A stretch of DNA of 64,000 nt from Saccharibacillus brassicae (GTDB taxonomy: Bacteria > Bacillota > Bacilli > Paenibacillales > Paenibacillaceae): contig NZ_CP041217.1 in NCBI RefSeq assembly GCF_006542275.1, positions 744,001 to 808,000 of the forward strand. Direction: 5' to 3'. Position 1 is the stretch's first letter; each line of letters opens with the position of its first letter. A program made the position numbers and the translations under genes. The notes under the pieces are model-generated. The model was not told the origin of the DNA. It saw only the letters and a program-made list of their open reading frames with translations, and searched no databases. This document shows, in pieces, positions 1 through 9,456 of the stretch.

Positions 1-1420
1 AACCGGTCGGAATGATGCCAATGCCGAAAAATCCGACGATGGCGTCCAGTTTGTCGGCCAGGCTGACCGCCGAGCCGACGATGGAAGCCGGCACGGATTC
101 GCCGGCGAAACGCGGCTGGTAATGTTCGAACACGGCGCGCGCGACGGATTCTTTCTCGCGGGCTTTGCGCGCGTAGTCTTCGCCCATGACGCCCTGCAGT
201 TCGGGGAACTCGTACACCATCTGGGTTACGAGGTCGAACTTGCAGATGTCGGCGGCGCGGCTGACGTCCTGCTTGTCTTCGCTGTCCAGGTTGAGCAGTT
301 CCGCGATGCGGTCGGCCGTTTGGCGAATACGGCGCACTTTGTCGCCGGTGCTGCCGAGCTCTTCGTGGAACACGACGTTCTCAAGCTTCGACAGCGCGTC
401 CGCGATCGGCAGCTTCTGGTCTTCTTCATAGAAGAACTTGGCGTCCGACAGACGGGCCCGCAGCACTTTCTCGTTGCCTTTGGCGATCACGTCGAGCGAC
501 TTGGCATCGCCGTTGCGCACGGTTACGAAGAACGGCAGCAGCTTGCCTTCGGCGTCCAGAACCGGGAAGTACCGCTGGTGTTCGCGCATCGACGTGATGA
601 GCACGTCCTGCGGAATGTTCAGGAACGATTCCTCGAACGTACCGAACAAAGCGGTCGGCGTCTCGACGAGGAACACCACTTCTTCCAGCAGGTCGTCCTT
701 GATCGCGATATTCCAGTTGCGTTCTTCGGCCAGGTCGCGAATCTGCTTAAGAATCAGCGCCTGCCGCTCTTCCACGTTCGCGATGACATGCTGCGCGCGC
801 AGCGCTTCGACGTAATCCGAAGCCCGCTCGATCGAAGTCTCGCCGCCGAGGAACCGGTGTCCGCGCGTAACGCGGCCCGTGTGCACATCGGTAATGTCGA
901 ACGGCACGACTTCTTCGCCGAACAGCGCGACCATCCAGCGGATCGGACGGACGAATTTGAAATCGTACGTGCTCCAGCGCATGTTTTTCGGGAAACTCAT
1001 CGACGAGATGAGGCTTTTGAGTCCTTCCGGCAGCAGCGCGGACGCTTCCTGTCCGTTCAGGCTTTTGGTCGCGTAGATATATTCCACGCCGGCCAGTTCC
1101 TTGAACGTGAAGTCGCTCGCTTCCACGCCCTGGCTGCGGGCAAAGCCCAGAGCGGCTTTGGTCCATTCGCCGTTTGCGTCCTGCGCGATTTTGCGGGAAG
1201 GGCCTTTGACTTCTTCGCTGACGTCTTCCTGCTTCTCCGCAACGCCGCGCGCCAATACGGCCAGGCGGCGCGGAGTCGCGTACGCTTCTACCGTATCGTA
1301 GCCCAGACGCGAAGCGTCCAGCCATTTTTCCGTTTTCTCGCGCAGCTGGTTCATCGCCGCGCGCAGGAAGCGGGCGGGTACTTCTTCAAGCCCGATTTCG
1401 AGCAGCAGATCTTTTGCCAT
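1..1420 (-). CDS. glyS: Glycyl-tRNA synthetase beta subunit, N-terminal part (gene runs off the left edge)
   Basis: Beta chain of the heterotetrameric bacterial glycyl-tRNA synthetase, which charges tRNA-Gly together with GlyQ in the cytoplasm. The reading frame opens with [18 protein letters not shown], the typical GlyS start, and stays open to the window edge, giving about 473 of the roughly 690 codons expected. The downstream HD-like and anticodon-binding parts lie outside. Its ATG shares one base with the glyQ stop (TAATG), so the two subunits are very likely translationally coupled and made in equal amounts under the T-box upstream of glyQ. Several overlapping open frames on both strands here are shadows. 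Identification is firm; only the end is missing. Confidence 0.95.
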   Translation of the reverse strand, partial: MAKDLLLEIGLEEVPARFLRAAMNQLREKTEKWLDASRLGYDTVEAYATPRRLAVLARGVAEKQEDVSEEVKGPSRKIAQDANGEWTKAALGFARSQGVEASDFTFKELAGVEYIYATKSLNGQEASALLPEGLKSLISSMSFPKNMRWSTYDFKFVRPIRWMVALFGEEVVPFDITDVHTGRVTRGHRFLGGETSIERASDYVEALRAQHVIANVEERQALILKQIRDLAEERNWNIAIKDDLLEEVVFLVETPTALFGTFEESFLNIPQDVLITSMREHQRYFPVLDAEGKLLPFFVTVRNGDAKSLDVIAKGNEKVLRARLSDAKFFYEEDQKLPIADALSKLENVVFHEELGSTGDKVRRIRQTADRIAELLNLDSEDKQDVSRAADICKFDLVTQMVYEFPELQGVMGEDYARKAREKESVARAVFEHYQPRFAGESVPASIVGSAVSLADKLDAIVGFFGIGIIPTG

Positions 1421-2301
1421 TACGCTTCCCCTCCTTTCTTGATCAACGGGAAGCCGAGCTTCTCGCGCTCCTCCACGTAGGAAGCCGCCACTTTACGGGC
1501 CAGATTGCGCACTCTCGTAATGTAGCCGGTCCGTTCCGTCACGCTGATCGCGCCGCGGGCGTCGAGCAGGTTGAACGTATGCGAACATTTCAACACGTAA
1601 TCGTAAGCCGGGAACACGAGGTTCGCCTCGGCCGCACGCGCCGCTTCCTGCTCGTACATGTTGAACAGCGTGAACAGCATCTTGGCGTCGGACAGCTCGA
1701 ACGTGTATTTGGAATGCTCGTATTCCGCCTGGCGGTAGACGTCGCCATAAGTCATGCCTTCCACGTATTCCAGATCGAACACATTCTCTTTGTCCTGGAT
1801 ATAGGAAGCGAGGCGCTCCATGCCGTACGTGATCTCGACCGCAACCGGATGGGTCTCCAGACCGCCGACCTGCTGGAAATAAGTGAACTGCGTAATTTCC
1901 ATGCCGTCCAGCCAGACTTCCCAGCCGAGGCCCGCACAGCCGAGCGTCGGGTTCTCCCAGTTGTCTTCGACGAACCGGATATCGTGCACGAGCGGATCGA
2001 CGCCGAGCGCTTTGAGGCTGTCCAGATACAATTCCTGAATATTGTCCGGCGAAGGCTTGATGATGACCTGGAACTGGTGATGCTGGTACAACCGGTTCGG
2101 GTTCTCGCCGTAGCGTCCATCCGACGGACGGCGCGAAGGCTCGACGTAAGCGACTTTCCACGGCTCGGGACCGAGGGAACGCAAATACGTCATCGGATTC
2201 ATCGTGCCCGCGCCTTTTTCCGTATCGTACGGCTGCGCGTTAATGCATCCCTGATCCGCCCAGAACTTCTGAAGCGTCAGGATCATGTTCTGAAAATTCA
2301 T
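1420..2301 (-). CDS. glyQ: Glycyl-tRNA synthetase alpha subunit
   Basis: Catalytic class II subunit of glycyl-tRNA synthetase; it forms glycyl-adenylate and, with GlyS, transfers glycine to tRNA-Gly. The chosen start ([14 protein letters not shown]) gives 293 residues, the usual length, and follows AAAGGGG at good spacing. An upstream extension of 23 residues lies in the leader RNA and is rejected. Conserved stretches such as [21 protein letters not shown] near residue 15 and [17 protein letters not shown] near residue 55 are family hallmarks. It is the first gene of glyQ-glyS and is preceded by a complete T-box leader, so expression should rise when uncharged tRNA-Gly accumulates. Confidence 0.97.
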   Translation of the reverse strand: MNFQNMILTLQKFWADQGCINAQPYDTEKGAGTMNPMTYLRSLGPEPWKVAYVEPSRRPSDGRYGENPNRLYQHHQFQVIIKPSPDNIQELYLDSLKALGVDPLVHDIRFVEDNWENPTLGCAGLGWEVWLDGMEITQFTYFQQVGGLETHPVAVEITYGMERLASYIQDKENVFDLEYVEGMTYGDVYRQAEYEHSKYTFELSDAKMLFTLFNMYEQEAARAAEANLVFPAYDYVLKCSHTFNLLDARGAISVTERTGYITRVRNLARKVAASYVEEREKLGFPLIKKGGEA

Positions 2302-2370
2302 ACAAACACCCCTTTGCAAAATGGATCGGCAGACCGGACAAGGAACTTGGGCACCTATCTGACTGTACAC

Positions 2371-2749
2371 AAAAAACTCCCGTCCTTACGCCTGATTCGA
2401 CAGACGTAGGGACGAGAGTTTCGGACCCGGAAACGACATCATACCGCTGCATGCGCCGTTCCCGGGTTCGGGTCCGTTAAGCGGATGAGGCATTCGGCAG
2501 ATCCGAATACAGCCCGTCCAACGTCCTTGCTCCCGCGGTTCCACCCTACTTGAATACGCGGCGTCCGCCAGCGGACGCGATGCGCATTCCTCTTTTCCGT
2601 ACGCTTCCCGTGTCGCACGCTCCCGGAAATGCCGATAAACGCGGAATAGGGCCTCCCGGGCTTGCACTGTTCCCGGTTCGCTGGTGTTGGGCCTCGTAAA
2701 TCATCCGCGCATTTTCCGTTCAACGCTGCTGCGAAACTTTCAGCAATCT
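2371..2749 (-). promoter_or_regulatory. Glycine T-box leader of glyQS
   Basis: Minus-strand leader RNA with the T-box core AGGGTGGAACCGCGGG (2534-2549), the sequence whose UGGA bulge pairs with the NCCA end of uncharged tRNA. A terminator follows at 2371-2418: two pairing arms built on CTCTCGTCCCTACG and CGTAAGGACGGGAG, then six U. In the Stem I region a GGC triplet within GGGAGGCCCTA (about 2652-2662) is a plausible Gly specifier. The specifier call is inference; the T-box identity is secure from the core motif and the downstream gene. Confidence 0.92.
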
Positions 2750-2755
2750 ACCTTT

Positions 2756-2784
2756 ATTGTAAAACCCGAACGGTTATTTGTCAA
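2756..2784 (-). promoter_or_regulatory. SigA promoter of the glyQS leader
   Basis: TTGACA (2779-2784) and TACAAT (2756-2761) are separated by 17 bp. The -35 hexamer lies inside the last codons of recO (TTT GAC AAA TAA), so glyQS is transcribed from a promoter embedded in the recO 3' end. Confidence 0.8.
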
Positions 2785-3532
2785 AGCCGTACTGATCCAG
2801 CTGATCCAGAAACCGCTTGGATTTCAAGTTGATGCCGATATGTTCGCGCATCAGCGCTTCCATGACGATCTTCAGTTCGGCTTTGGTCTCCGGCTTGACG
2901 TCCACGTTGCCGAGGCGGCGCAGGTCGAGCCGCGCGAATACGCGCAGCAGCGACAGCGTGCGGGCCGACACCGGAACCGCGTACGGATCGGCCGCGCGAA
3001 AAGGCACGCTGAGCACGCCGCCAAGACGCGGGCTGATCAGCGCATCGCCTTCGACCGGACGCCGGCTGGCCGAACAAATGTCGAGTTCGGGTCCGTAGCC
3101 GGACGCCTGCAGCATCTTCATTTCGAACAAGCGCATCATCACTTCGGGATCTTTGCCTTCCCGCATGCCGGTCAGAAAAGCCTGCAGCTGCTCGAACCAA
3201 AAACTGCCGGTATCTTCGTCCTGCAGCGCCCGGTCGATCAGCTCGCAGGCATAGGCGCCGTGCGCGGCAAGCACCAGATCTTCGCGCAGCTTGTGGTTCG
3301 ACTCGTAGATTTCCGCGTCGTTCAGCGTTCCCAGCCCGCTTCCGCCGCGGAAAAAGCTGAATATGCCGTACGTGAACGGCTGGGTCAGCGAACCGTGCCG
3401 GCTTTTGAGCTTTTTCGCTCCGCGCACCATCACGCCCATTTTGCCGTGCGTCTGGGTGCAGAGCGTAATGATTTTGTTCGTTTCGCCGTAATCCATCGCC
3501 CGAATCACGATTCCTTCGAGACGGTACAGCAT
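2774..3532 (-). CDS. recO: DNA repair protein RecO
   Basis: Recombination mediator that helps load RecA on SSB-coated single-stranded DNA. The 252-residue length and the start MLYRLEGIVIRAMDYGE (N-terminal OB fold) are typical, as is the position directly after era. The start is one base beyond the era stop. The region that in most RecO proteins carries a CxxC zinc knuckle reads ELDICSASRRP: only Cys153 remains, and the second pair is also gone (GGVLSVPF where a cysteine pair would follow). The zinc site therefore appears lost, although the fold can be zinc-free in some lineages. Product assignment is firm. Confidence 0.93.
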   Translation of the reverse strand: MLYRLEGIVIRAMDYGETNKIITLCTQTHGKMGVMVRGAKKLKSRHGSLTQPFTYGIFSFFRGGSGLGTLNDAEIYESNHKLREDLVLAAHGAYACELIDRALQDEDTGSFWFEQLQAFLTGMREGKDPEVMMRLFEMKMLQASGYGPELDICSASRRPVEGDALISPRLGGVLSVPFRAADPYAVPVSARTLSLLRVFARLDLRRLGNVDVKPETKAELKIVMEALMREHIGINLKSKRFLDQLDQYGFDK

Positions 3533-3533
3533 C

Positions 3534-4439
3534 CTAGGCGTCCCGGTGGAAGCCGAGGTCGCGCAGCACGCGATCCTGGTTGCGCCAGTCCTTTTTCACC
3601 TTGACCCACAGCTCCAGGAAAATCTTGGAGCCGAGCAGGTTCTCGATATCCTGACGCGCCCGCTTGCCGACTTCCTTGAGCATGGCGCCCTGCTTGCCGA
3701 TGACAATGCCCTTCTGCGAATCGCGTTCCACGAAAATGACCGCACCCACGTAGACGATACCGTTGTCCTGCACTTTCATGTCTTCGATCGTGACGGCGAT
3801 CGAGTGCGGCACTTCTTCGCGCGTCATCTGCAAAATCTTCTCGCGGATCAGTTCGGCGATCACGAACTGTTCCGGATGGTCGGTGATTTGGTCGGCCGGA
3901 TAATACTGCGGGCCTTCCGGCAAATATTTGCCCAGCTGTTCCATCAGCGTGTTCACGTTATTGCCGAACTTGGCGGAGATCGGAATCACTTCCGCGAACT
4001 CGTACAGTTTGCGGTACGTCTCGATCAGCGGCAGCAGCGCTTCCGGTTCGATCAGGTCGATCTTGTTCATAATCAGGAACACCGGCGTCTTGATCTTGCC
4101 GAGCTGTTCGATAATGTAGCGGTCGCCGCCGCCGATGCCTTCCGAAGCGTCGACGAGGAACATGGCCGCTTCCACCTCGCCCAGCGTGTTCAGCGCCGTG
4201 TTGTTCATGAAATCGCCCAGCTTCGATTGACGTTTGTGAATGCCCGGCGTATCGAGGAACACGATCTGTTTGCCTTCCCCCGTGTATACCCCGTGAATCT
4301 TGTTCCGTGTCGTCTGCGGTTTGTCGGACATGATCGCGATCTTTTGCCCGATAATCTGGTTCATCAGCGTCGACTTGCCGACGTTCGGGCGGCCGACGAT
4401 AGCGACGAACCCGGACTTGAAGCCTTTTTTGCTCTCCAT
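3534..4439 (-). CDS. era: GTPase Era
   Basis: Essential GTPase that binds the 3' end of 16S rRNA and supports 30S maturation. The 301 residues contain the G1 loop GRPNVGKST (16-24), G3 DTPG (63-66), G4 NKID near 124 and a C-terminal KH RNA-binding domain from about 205. RBS AGAGGAGG precedes the ATG. It lies between cdd and recO as in other Bacilli, with only one base between its stop and the recO start. Confidence 0.97.
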   Translation of the reverse strand: MESKKGFKSGFVAIVGRPNVGKSTLMNQIIGQKIAIMSDKPQTTRNKIHGVYTGEGKQIVFLDTPGIHKRQSKLGDFMNNTALNTLGEVEAAMFLVDASEGIGGGDRYIIEQLGKIKTPVFLIMNKIDLIEPEALLPLIETYRKLYEFAEVIPISAKFGNNVNTLMEQLGKYLPEGPQYYPADQITDHPEQFVIAELIREKILQMTREEVPHSIAVTIEDMKVQDNGIVYVGAVIFVERDSQKGIVIGKQGAMLKEVGKRARQDIENLLGSKIFLELWVKVKKDWRNQDRVLRDLGFHRDA

Positions 4440-4497
4440 TCTATTCCTCCTCTTGATGTCTGATGCGTTTTTTCCATTTTTGCCACTTGCTCTTGCC

Positions 4498-4905
4498 TTA
4501 CGCCTTATCCAGATCCCAGGGACCGAACGCGTCCGGGAGCAGTTCCCCGATCGTCGTCTCGCGAATGTCCCCCTTCATATTGCTCAGCATGACCGGCATA
4601 TCCGGTTTGCACAATTCCACCAACACCTGCCGGCATACGCCGCACGGCGCGATCGGGCCTTCCGTGTCGCCGACGACGGCCAGCATCTTGAAGCTGCCCG
4701 GACGATGGCCGTCCGCCACCGCGCGGAACAGCGCCGTGCGCTCGGCGCAGTTGGACGGCCCGTACGCCGCGTTTTCGATATTGCAGCCGTGGTGCACCTG
4801 TCCGTGCTCGTCCAGCAGAGCCGCTCCCACTTTGAAGCCCGAGTAAGGCACGTAAGCCTGCGCCCGCGCTTTGATCGCTTCCTGAATCAGTACCGCTGCA
4901 TCCAT
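4498..4905 (-). CDS. cdd: Cytidine deaminase
   Basis: Zinc enzyme of pyrimidine salvage converting cytidine and deoxycytidine to uridine and deoxyuridine. The 135-residue chain is the homotetrameric short form. Ligands are visible: CAE at 53-55 (Cys53 zinc ligand, Glu55 proton shuttle) and PCGVC with Cys88 and Cys91. [11 protein letters not shown] at 41-51 is the substrate-binding signature. RBS AGGGGAAACAGG lies before the ATG. It is part of the dgkA-cdd-era run and shares its direction. Confidence 0.97.
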   Translation of the reverse strand: MDAAVLIQEAIKARAQAYVPYSGFKVGAALLDEHGQVHHGCNIENAAYGPSNCAERTALFRAVADGHRPGSFKMLAVVGDTEGPIAPCGVCRQVLVELCKPDMPVMLSNMKGDIRETTIGELLPDAFGPWDLDKA

Positions 4906-4972
4906 TCGACCTGTTTCCCCTCTCCGTATCCGCTTCTTGTCGGGTGCATTCTATTGTACATCCGTCCGCCCG

Positions 4973-5359
4973 TTACAGCCAGCCCCAGTCTTGCGCCAAG
5001 CGCAGCAGCGGAGGCGCAAACACGATAAGGCCGATCACGGCGGCGAAAACCGCGGAAGCCAGCACCGCTCCCGCGGCGGCATCTTTCGCTTTTTTGGCCA
5101 GCGGATGCAGCCGTTCGCCCACGGTCAGGTTGACCGCAGCTTCCACCGCCGTGTTCATCAATTCGGCGGACAGCACGAGTCCGATCGCCAGGCACAACAG
5201 TCCCCAGTCGAGCCGGGGGACCCGCAGCAGCGCACCCAGAAGCAGCACCGCCGCGCACAGCGCCAGATGCACCTTGAAGTTTCGTTCCGTCGAAGCCGTT
5301 GCCCGGACGCCGTCCCAGGCATTCCGAAATACGTCTCCCCAGGTGCGCCGCTTGTCCAT
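4973..5359 (-). CDS. dgkA: Undecaprenol/diacylglycerol kinase family membrane protein
   Basis: Small integral membrane kinase of the DgkA family; in Firmicutes it mainly phosphorylates undecaprenol, recycling the carrier lipid for cell-wall synthesis. The 128 residues hold three hydrophobic segments (about 30-47, 52-70, 98-117). The family signature SAELMNTAVEAAVN (64-77) carries the catalytic and metal-binding Glu and Asn residues, followed by AKDAAAGAVL (91-100). Its ATG overlaps the ybeY stop by one base (TGATG), implying coupled translation. The exact lipid substrate is inferred from the phylum. Confidence 0.93.
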   Translation of the reverse strand: MDKRRTWGDVFRNAWDGVRATASTERNFKVHLALCAAVLLLGALLRVPRLDWGLLCLAIGLVLSAELMNTAVEAAVNLTVGERLHPLAKKAKDAAAGAVLASAVFAAVIGLIVFAPPLLRLAQDWGWL

Positions 5360-5859
5360 CAGCGCGTCAGCCCGATTTTTTGCAGAGCCGCTTCCTGCTT
5401 GGCCATCATCTCCGCTTCGTCTTCCGGGGTCTGATGGTCGTAGCCGAGCAGATGCAGGAATCCGTGCACGAACAGAAAGCCGAGCTCCCGCTCGACCGAA
5501 TGTCCGTAATCTTCGCTCTGCGCGATGGCGCGCGGCACGGAAATAATGATGTCTCCCAGCATTTCCTCAAGTGCCGGCTCCGCCGCTTCGTCCGCTTCGA
5601 TCTCGTACACGATCTCCGGCTCTTCGCCCGCCGATTCGCGCATCGCGAACGATAACACGTCGGTCGGCCGGTCGATATGACGGAACTCTTTGTTCAGCCG
5701 GTGGATTTCTTCGTCGTCCACGAAAGTCAGCGCCACTTCGCCGTCGGTCACGTTTTCCGTCTGTCCGGCGGCTTCGAGCAGCAGGCGCAGCTGCCCGATC
5801 AGCGTCTCGCTAATCTCGTATTGGTCTTGTTCGTTGCTCCATTCCAGTTGCAGGCTCAT
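5359..5859 (-). CDS. ybeY: Endoribonuclease YbeY (rRNA maturation factor)
   Basis: Single-strand endoribonuclease needed for 16S rRNA 3' processing and ribosome quality control. The 166 residues end with the metal-binding signature [11 protein letters not shown] (about 132-142) that coordinates zinc through three histidines. It sits between pgpH (3-nt gap) and dgkA (1-nt overlap), the conserved arrangement. The N-terminal segment is acidic and somewhat variable, as usual. Confidence 0.96.
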   Translation of the reverse strand: MSLQLEWSNEQDQYEISETLIGQLRLLLEAAGQTENVTDGEVALTFVDDEEIHRLNKEFRHIDRPTDVLSFAMRESAGEEPEIVYEIEADEAAEPALEEMLGDIIISVPRAIAQSEDYGHSVERELGFLFVHGFLHLLGYDHQTPEDEAEMMAKQEAALQKIGLTR

Positions 5860-5862
5860 GCT

Positions 5863-8100
5863 TCAGTTCTCCTTTGTCTTGGGCTTGACCTCTTCGGGAT
5901 ATTCGATCCGCGAATGGAAAATTCCCATTACGGCTTCCTTGAGCGTCTTGGACACCACGTCCAGCTCTTTGAGCGTAATGTCGCACTCGTTGAACTGCTG
6001 GTCGTCCAGCCGGCTTTTGATGATCTTGCCGATCATCGATTCCACCTGGTCGATCGTCGGCTTGTGCAGCGAGCGGACCGCCGCTTCGACGCTGTCCGCG
6101 ATCCCGACGACCGCCGCTTCTTTCGATTGGGCTTTCGGTCCGGGATAACGGAATTCCGCTTCCGTGAAGTCCGGCTCGACGCCGCGTTCTTCCGCAAGCT
6201 TCAGCGCTTTTTGATAGAAAAAATAGAGGAACGTCGTACCGTGATGCTGCTCCGCGATATCGCGGATACGCTTGGGCAGCTTGTACTCTTTCTGCATCTC
6301 GACGCCGTCGCGCGCATGGGCCACGATGATCGACTTGCTCAGCTTCGGATCGATGGAATCGTGCGGATTTTCGATATTGTTCTGATTTTCGATAAAATAG
6401 CTCGGACGCTTGGTCTTGCCGATATCGTGATAATACGAACCGACCCGGCAGAGCAGGCCGTTGGCCCCGATCGCTTCCGCCGCAGCTTCGGACAAGTTGC
6501 CGACCATGACGCTGTGATGGTACGTGCCCGGCGTCTCGATCAGCAGCTTGCGCAGCAGCGGATGGTTCGGATTCGACAGCTCCACAAGCTTGAGCGCCGA
6601 CAAAATGCCGAACGTCACTTCGAAGAACGGCATAAGCCCGATCGCCAAAATGGCGGTCAGCAGGCCCGAAGCCAACGCGAACGCGACCGGATACAGAATC
6701 GTGTTGCGGTCCGGATCGGGATCTCCGATCAACGACAGCGCCAATACCGCCAACGCGCCGAACAAACTGACCATGATGCCTGCTTTGAGCAGGGTCGACC
6801 GCTGGCTGGCCCGGTGCACGGTGAAGATGGCCGCGTACGAGACGACAAGCGTATAGAAGCCGAAATGGAAATCGAAAATGTCGCTTCCCGTCTGTCCGGC
6901 ATTCAGTACGACGCTCGCGAGCACCGAGAAAATGACGGCGCTGAAATAAGCGAACGGATTGTTCAGCAGCAGCGTAATGAGCGTGCAGCCGATAGCGACA
7001 GGCGCGAGATAACCGACGTACCGCGCCGTATCGCTCTGCACGAGCGCCGTCAGATGCATGGCGATCAGCATGATGAAATAGATCAAGATGATCATGAGCA
7101 GCTGCGGATTGCTGTATTTGAATTCGTTGCCGCTGAGCCGCGTGAACAGGAACATCCCGAGCGAGAGCAGGCCGGACAGCAGCAGCAGGCCGAACTGCGG
7201 CCAGTAATTGATCTCCGTCTTGAGCATGTCGTTCTCTTTGAGGAGATTGTACATGTCCTGCGTAATCGTCTCGCCGCGCTGCACCAGCACGTCGCCCTGC
7301 TCGATATATACCGTTTCGGTATTCTCGCGGGCCTGCACGGCCGCTTCCTTGGTCGCTTCTTCGTCATAGAACCGGTTCGGCGTAATCGCGAGCTTGATCA
7401 GCTCCTGCACGACCTCGCGCGAAGTGCGGTCGGTCAACGTGCTGCGGCTGACGAACTCCGCGACCTGGGCGCGCGCCGTCTGGGCATCCGCCACCTGATC
7501 GCTCATGAGCCGGGACACGATTCCGGTCGCTTCCGACTTCATCTGCTGGATTTGGATCGAAGTGAGCGCCGGGATCTTGTAAAACGTTTCTTCGGGAATA
7601 TCGTACTCCTGCTCGCCGAGCCGCGTCTGTACTTCGCGCAGCAGCGCGGCCGAATACGCTCCGTTGCTGCCGCTGCCACGAATGCTGTTCGCCATGAACT
7701 GATTGACTTTTTGCGGCAGCTCTTCCCGGTAAATCTCGATTTTGTTCGCTTCCGTCAGCTGGTCGTCCTGATTCAGCGTATCGATCCGGTCCAGCAGCTG
7801 ATTGATCAGCGTATCGTTGCGAAGCGGCACGATGCGGTATACCTGCTGCACGCGCTCCGCAGCTTCTTCCTGCGCCTGCAGGGTCGCTTTGCTGTTCGGA
7901 ATCTGCGCCGGAGCCAGAATTTCCTTGTCGCTCGGCATGTTGACCTGGATATCGTATTTTTCGGGCAGCAGTTTGGGCGCAAGCCCGACGTAGAACATGA
8001 TCGTGATCAGGGCGAACAAAGCCAGCTTGACGAGACGACTGTTTTTCCAGCCGGAAATTTTGGGATCGGTTTTTCTGTTCCATTTTTCTTTTGAAGCCAT
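5863..8100 (-). CDS. pgpH: Seven-TM HD-domain phosphodiesterase (PgpH/YqfF)
   Basis: Membrane c-di-AMP phosphodiesterase of the 7TMR-HDED family (YqfF in B. subtilis, PgpH in Listeria). The 745 residues comprise an N-terminal TM segment near 28-45, a large extracytoplasmic domain to about 290, a seven-helix membrane region to about 490, and a cytoplasmic HD domain. The HD motif is seen as YYHDIGKTKRP near residue 554, with ARDGVEMQKEY downstream. RBS CGGAGG lies upstream of the ATG. The neighbours phoH and ybeY match the standard operon. The c-di-AMP specificity is family knowledge. Confidence 0.94.
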   Translation of the reverse strand: MASKEKWNRKTDPKISGWKNSRLVKLALFALITIMFYVGLAPKLLPEKYDIQVNMPSDKEILAPAQIPNSKATLQAQEEAAERVQQVYRIVPLRNDTLINQLLDRIDTLNQDDQLTEANKIEIYREELPQKVNQFMANSIRGSGSNGAYSAALLREVQTRLGEQEYDIPEETFYKIPALTSIQIQQMKSEATGIVSRLMSDQVADAQTARAQVAEFVSRSTLTDRTSREVVQELIKLAITPNRFYDEEATKEAAVQARENTETVYIEQGDVLVQRGETITQDMYNLLKENDMLKTEINYWPQFGLLLLSGLLSLGMFLFTRLSGNEFKYSNPQLLMIILIYFIMLIAMHLTALVQSDTARYVGYLAPVAIGCTLITLLLNNPFAYFSAVIFSVLASVVLNAGQTGSDIFDFHFGFYTLVVSYAAIFTVHRASQRSTLLKAGIMVSLFGALAVLALSLIGDPDPDRNTILYPVAFALASGLLTAILAIGLMPFFEVTFGILSALKLVELSNPNHPLLRKLLIETPGTYHHSVMVGNLSEAAAEAIGANGLLCRVGSYYHDIGKTKRPSYFIENQNNIENPHDSIDPKLSKSIIVAHARDGVEMQKEYKLPKRIRDIAEQHHGTTFLYFFYQKALKLAEERGVEPDFTEAEFRYPGPKAQSKEAAVVGIADSVEAAVRSLHKPTIDQVESMIGKIIKSRLDDQQFNECDITLKELDVVSKTLKEAVMGIFHSRIEYPEEVKPKTKEN

Positions 8101-8175
8101 GTGGAAGAACCTCCGGTATTAGACTCCTGAGCCTATTCCAAAATGAAAGACGCGCTATCGTTTGGGAATCGGTTC

Positions 8176-9147
8176 TTATTCGATGCTTTCCGCTGCCTTT
8201 TCGTAAGCCACGATGATTTTCTGTACGATCGAGTGACGAACGACGTCTTCCTGGGCAAACGTGACAAAGCCGATATCGGAAATTTCGTTCAGGATCAGCC
8301 GGGCTTCGACCAGGCCAGACTTTTTGCCGCGCGGCAGGTCGATCTGCGTGACGTCGCCCGTGATGACCATTTTGGAACCGAATCCGATCCGCGTCAGGAA
8401 CATCTTCATCTGCTCGGGCGTCGTGTTCTGGGCTTCATCCAAAATGATGAACGCATCGTCGAGCGTCCGTCCGCGCATATACGCGAGCGGCGCGATCTCG
8501 ATCAGGCCGCGCTCCAGCGCTTTGGCTACCTGCTCCGTGCCCATGACGTCGTACAGCGCGTCGTAGAGCGGACGCAGATACGGATCGACTTTCTCCTGCA
8601 GATCGCCCGGCAGGAAGCCGAGGCTCTCGCCCGCTTCGACAGCCGGACGCGTCAGCACGATACGCTTGACCAGACCTTCCTTGAGCGCGGTTACGGCCAG
8701 GACGACCGCCAAATATGTTTTGCCGGTACCGGCCGGACCGATACCGAACACGATGTCTTTTTTCTTGATCGTCGTGACGTAATGCTTCTGGCCGATCGTT
8801 TTGGGACGAATCGGCTTGCCGCGGAACGTCAGGGCGATTTCGCCTTTGAACAGGTCGAGCAGTTGATCGGCGCGGAAATCTTTGGCCAGATCAAGCGCGT
8901 ACTGCACATCCCGTTCGGTCAAGTTGTAGCCGTTGCGAACCAACTGCAGCAGGACGTCGAACAGCTGCTCCAGTTGATCCGCTTCCTGTTGGGGTCCGTA
9001 TATGCCAATTTCTTCCTCGCGGCTGTCGATCCGTGCTCCGAACTGCCGTTCGATCAACTTGAGATACGTGTCCTGCGGACCAAACAGGGCCAAACCTTCT
9101 CCCGCGTTATGCAGCGGAATTTTGATACTTCTCGTCTGTTCTGTCAA
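8176..9147 (-). CDS. phoH: PhoH-like ATPase
   Basis: Cytoplasmic P-loop ATPase of the PhoH family, often linked to RNA metabolism alongside YbeY. The 323 residues carry Walker A GPAGTGKT near residue 133 and a Walker B region reading AFIILDEAQNT near 230. The start is TTG, supported by AAGGAGA ten bases upstream; no ATG in the frame has comparable support. It begins the phoH-pgpH-ybeY-dgkA-cdd-era-recO run. In most Bacilli the sporulation genes yqfC and yqfD lie immediately upstream, but here they are absent. Confidence 0.95.
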   Translation of the reverse strand: MTEQTRSIKIPLHNAGEGLALFGPQDTYLKLIERQFGARIDSREEEIGIYGPQQEADQLEQLFDVLLQLVRNGYNLTERDVQYALDLAKDFRADQLLDLFKGEIALTFRGKPIRPKTIGQKHYVTTIKKKDIVFGIGPAGTGKTYLAVVLAVTALKEGLVKRIVLTRPAVEAGESLGFLPGDLQEKVDPYLRPLYDALYDVMGTEQVAKALERGLIEIAPLAYMRGRTLDDAFIILDEAQNTTPEQMKMFLTRIGFGSKMVITGDVTQIDLPRGKKSGLVEARLILNEISDIGFVTFAQEDVVRHSIVQKIIVAYEKAAESIE

Positions 9148-9382
9148 AAGCTCTCAGTCTCCTTAATATCGATATAATGGGAGGCCTCGGCTTCCTGTGC
9201 GGAACCGGGCCCTTGTTCGCCTATCGGAATCTTGAACTGCCGGGCGCCGCGCGGATTCCGCCTGCCGCTTCGGGCCGACGGAATCCGGCAGCGGCCGGAT
9301 CAAACCTTATTTCTCAACTTTACCATTCTAAGAGGCCCCATGCAAAAGATTTTGGGAGCGTGTTCGGGGACGCGCAGGACGC
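9148..9382 (-). promoter_or_regulatory. phoH promoter and structured leader
   Basis: A candidate SigA promoter has TTGCAT (9340-9345) and TAAAGT (9317-9322) with a 17-bp spacer, placed just after the terminator of the upstream operon. The remaining leader of about 160 bases includes a perfect ATCCGGC/GCCGGAT hairpin (about 9280-9302). No known riboswitch was recognised and no gene is visible. Confidence 0.45.
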
Positions 9383-9422
9383 AAAAAGCCGGCCTTTTTC
9401 GTCGGGGACGGAAAAGGCCGGC
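9383..9422 (-). terminator. Terminator of the nfeD-floA operon
   Basis: Inverted repeat with arms GCCGGCCTTTT and AAAAGGCCGGC (9388-9422), followed on the minus strand by TTTTTGCG. Confidence 0.88.
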
Positions 9423-9456
9423 AGCTGCGCCGTCGGGAAACGGCGATTCCGCAGAA

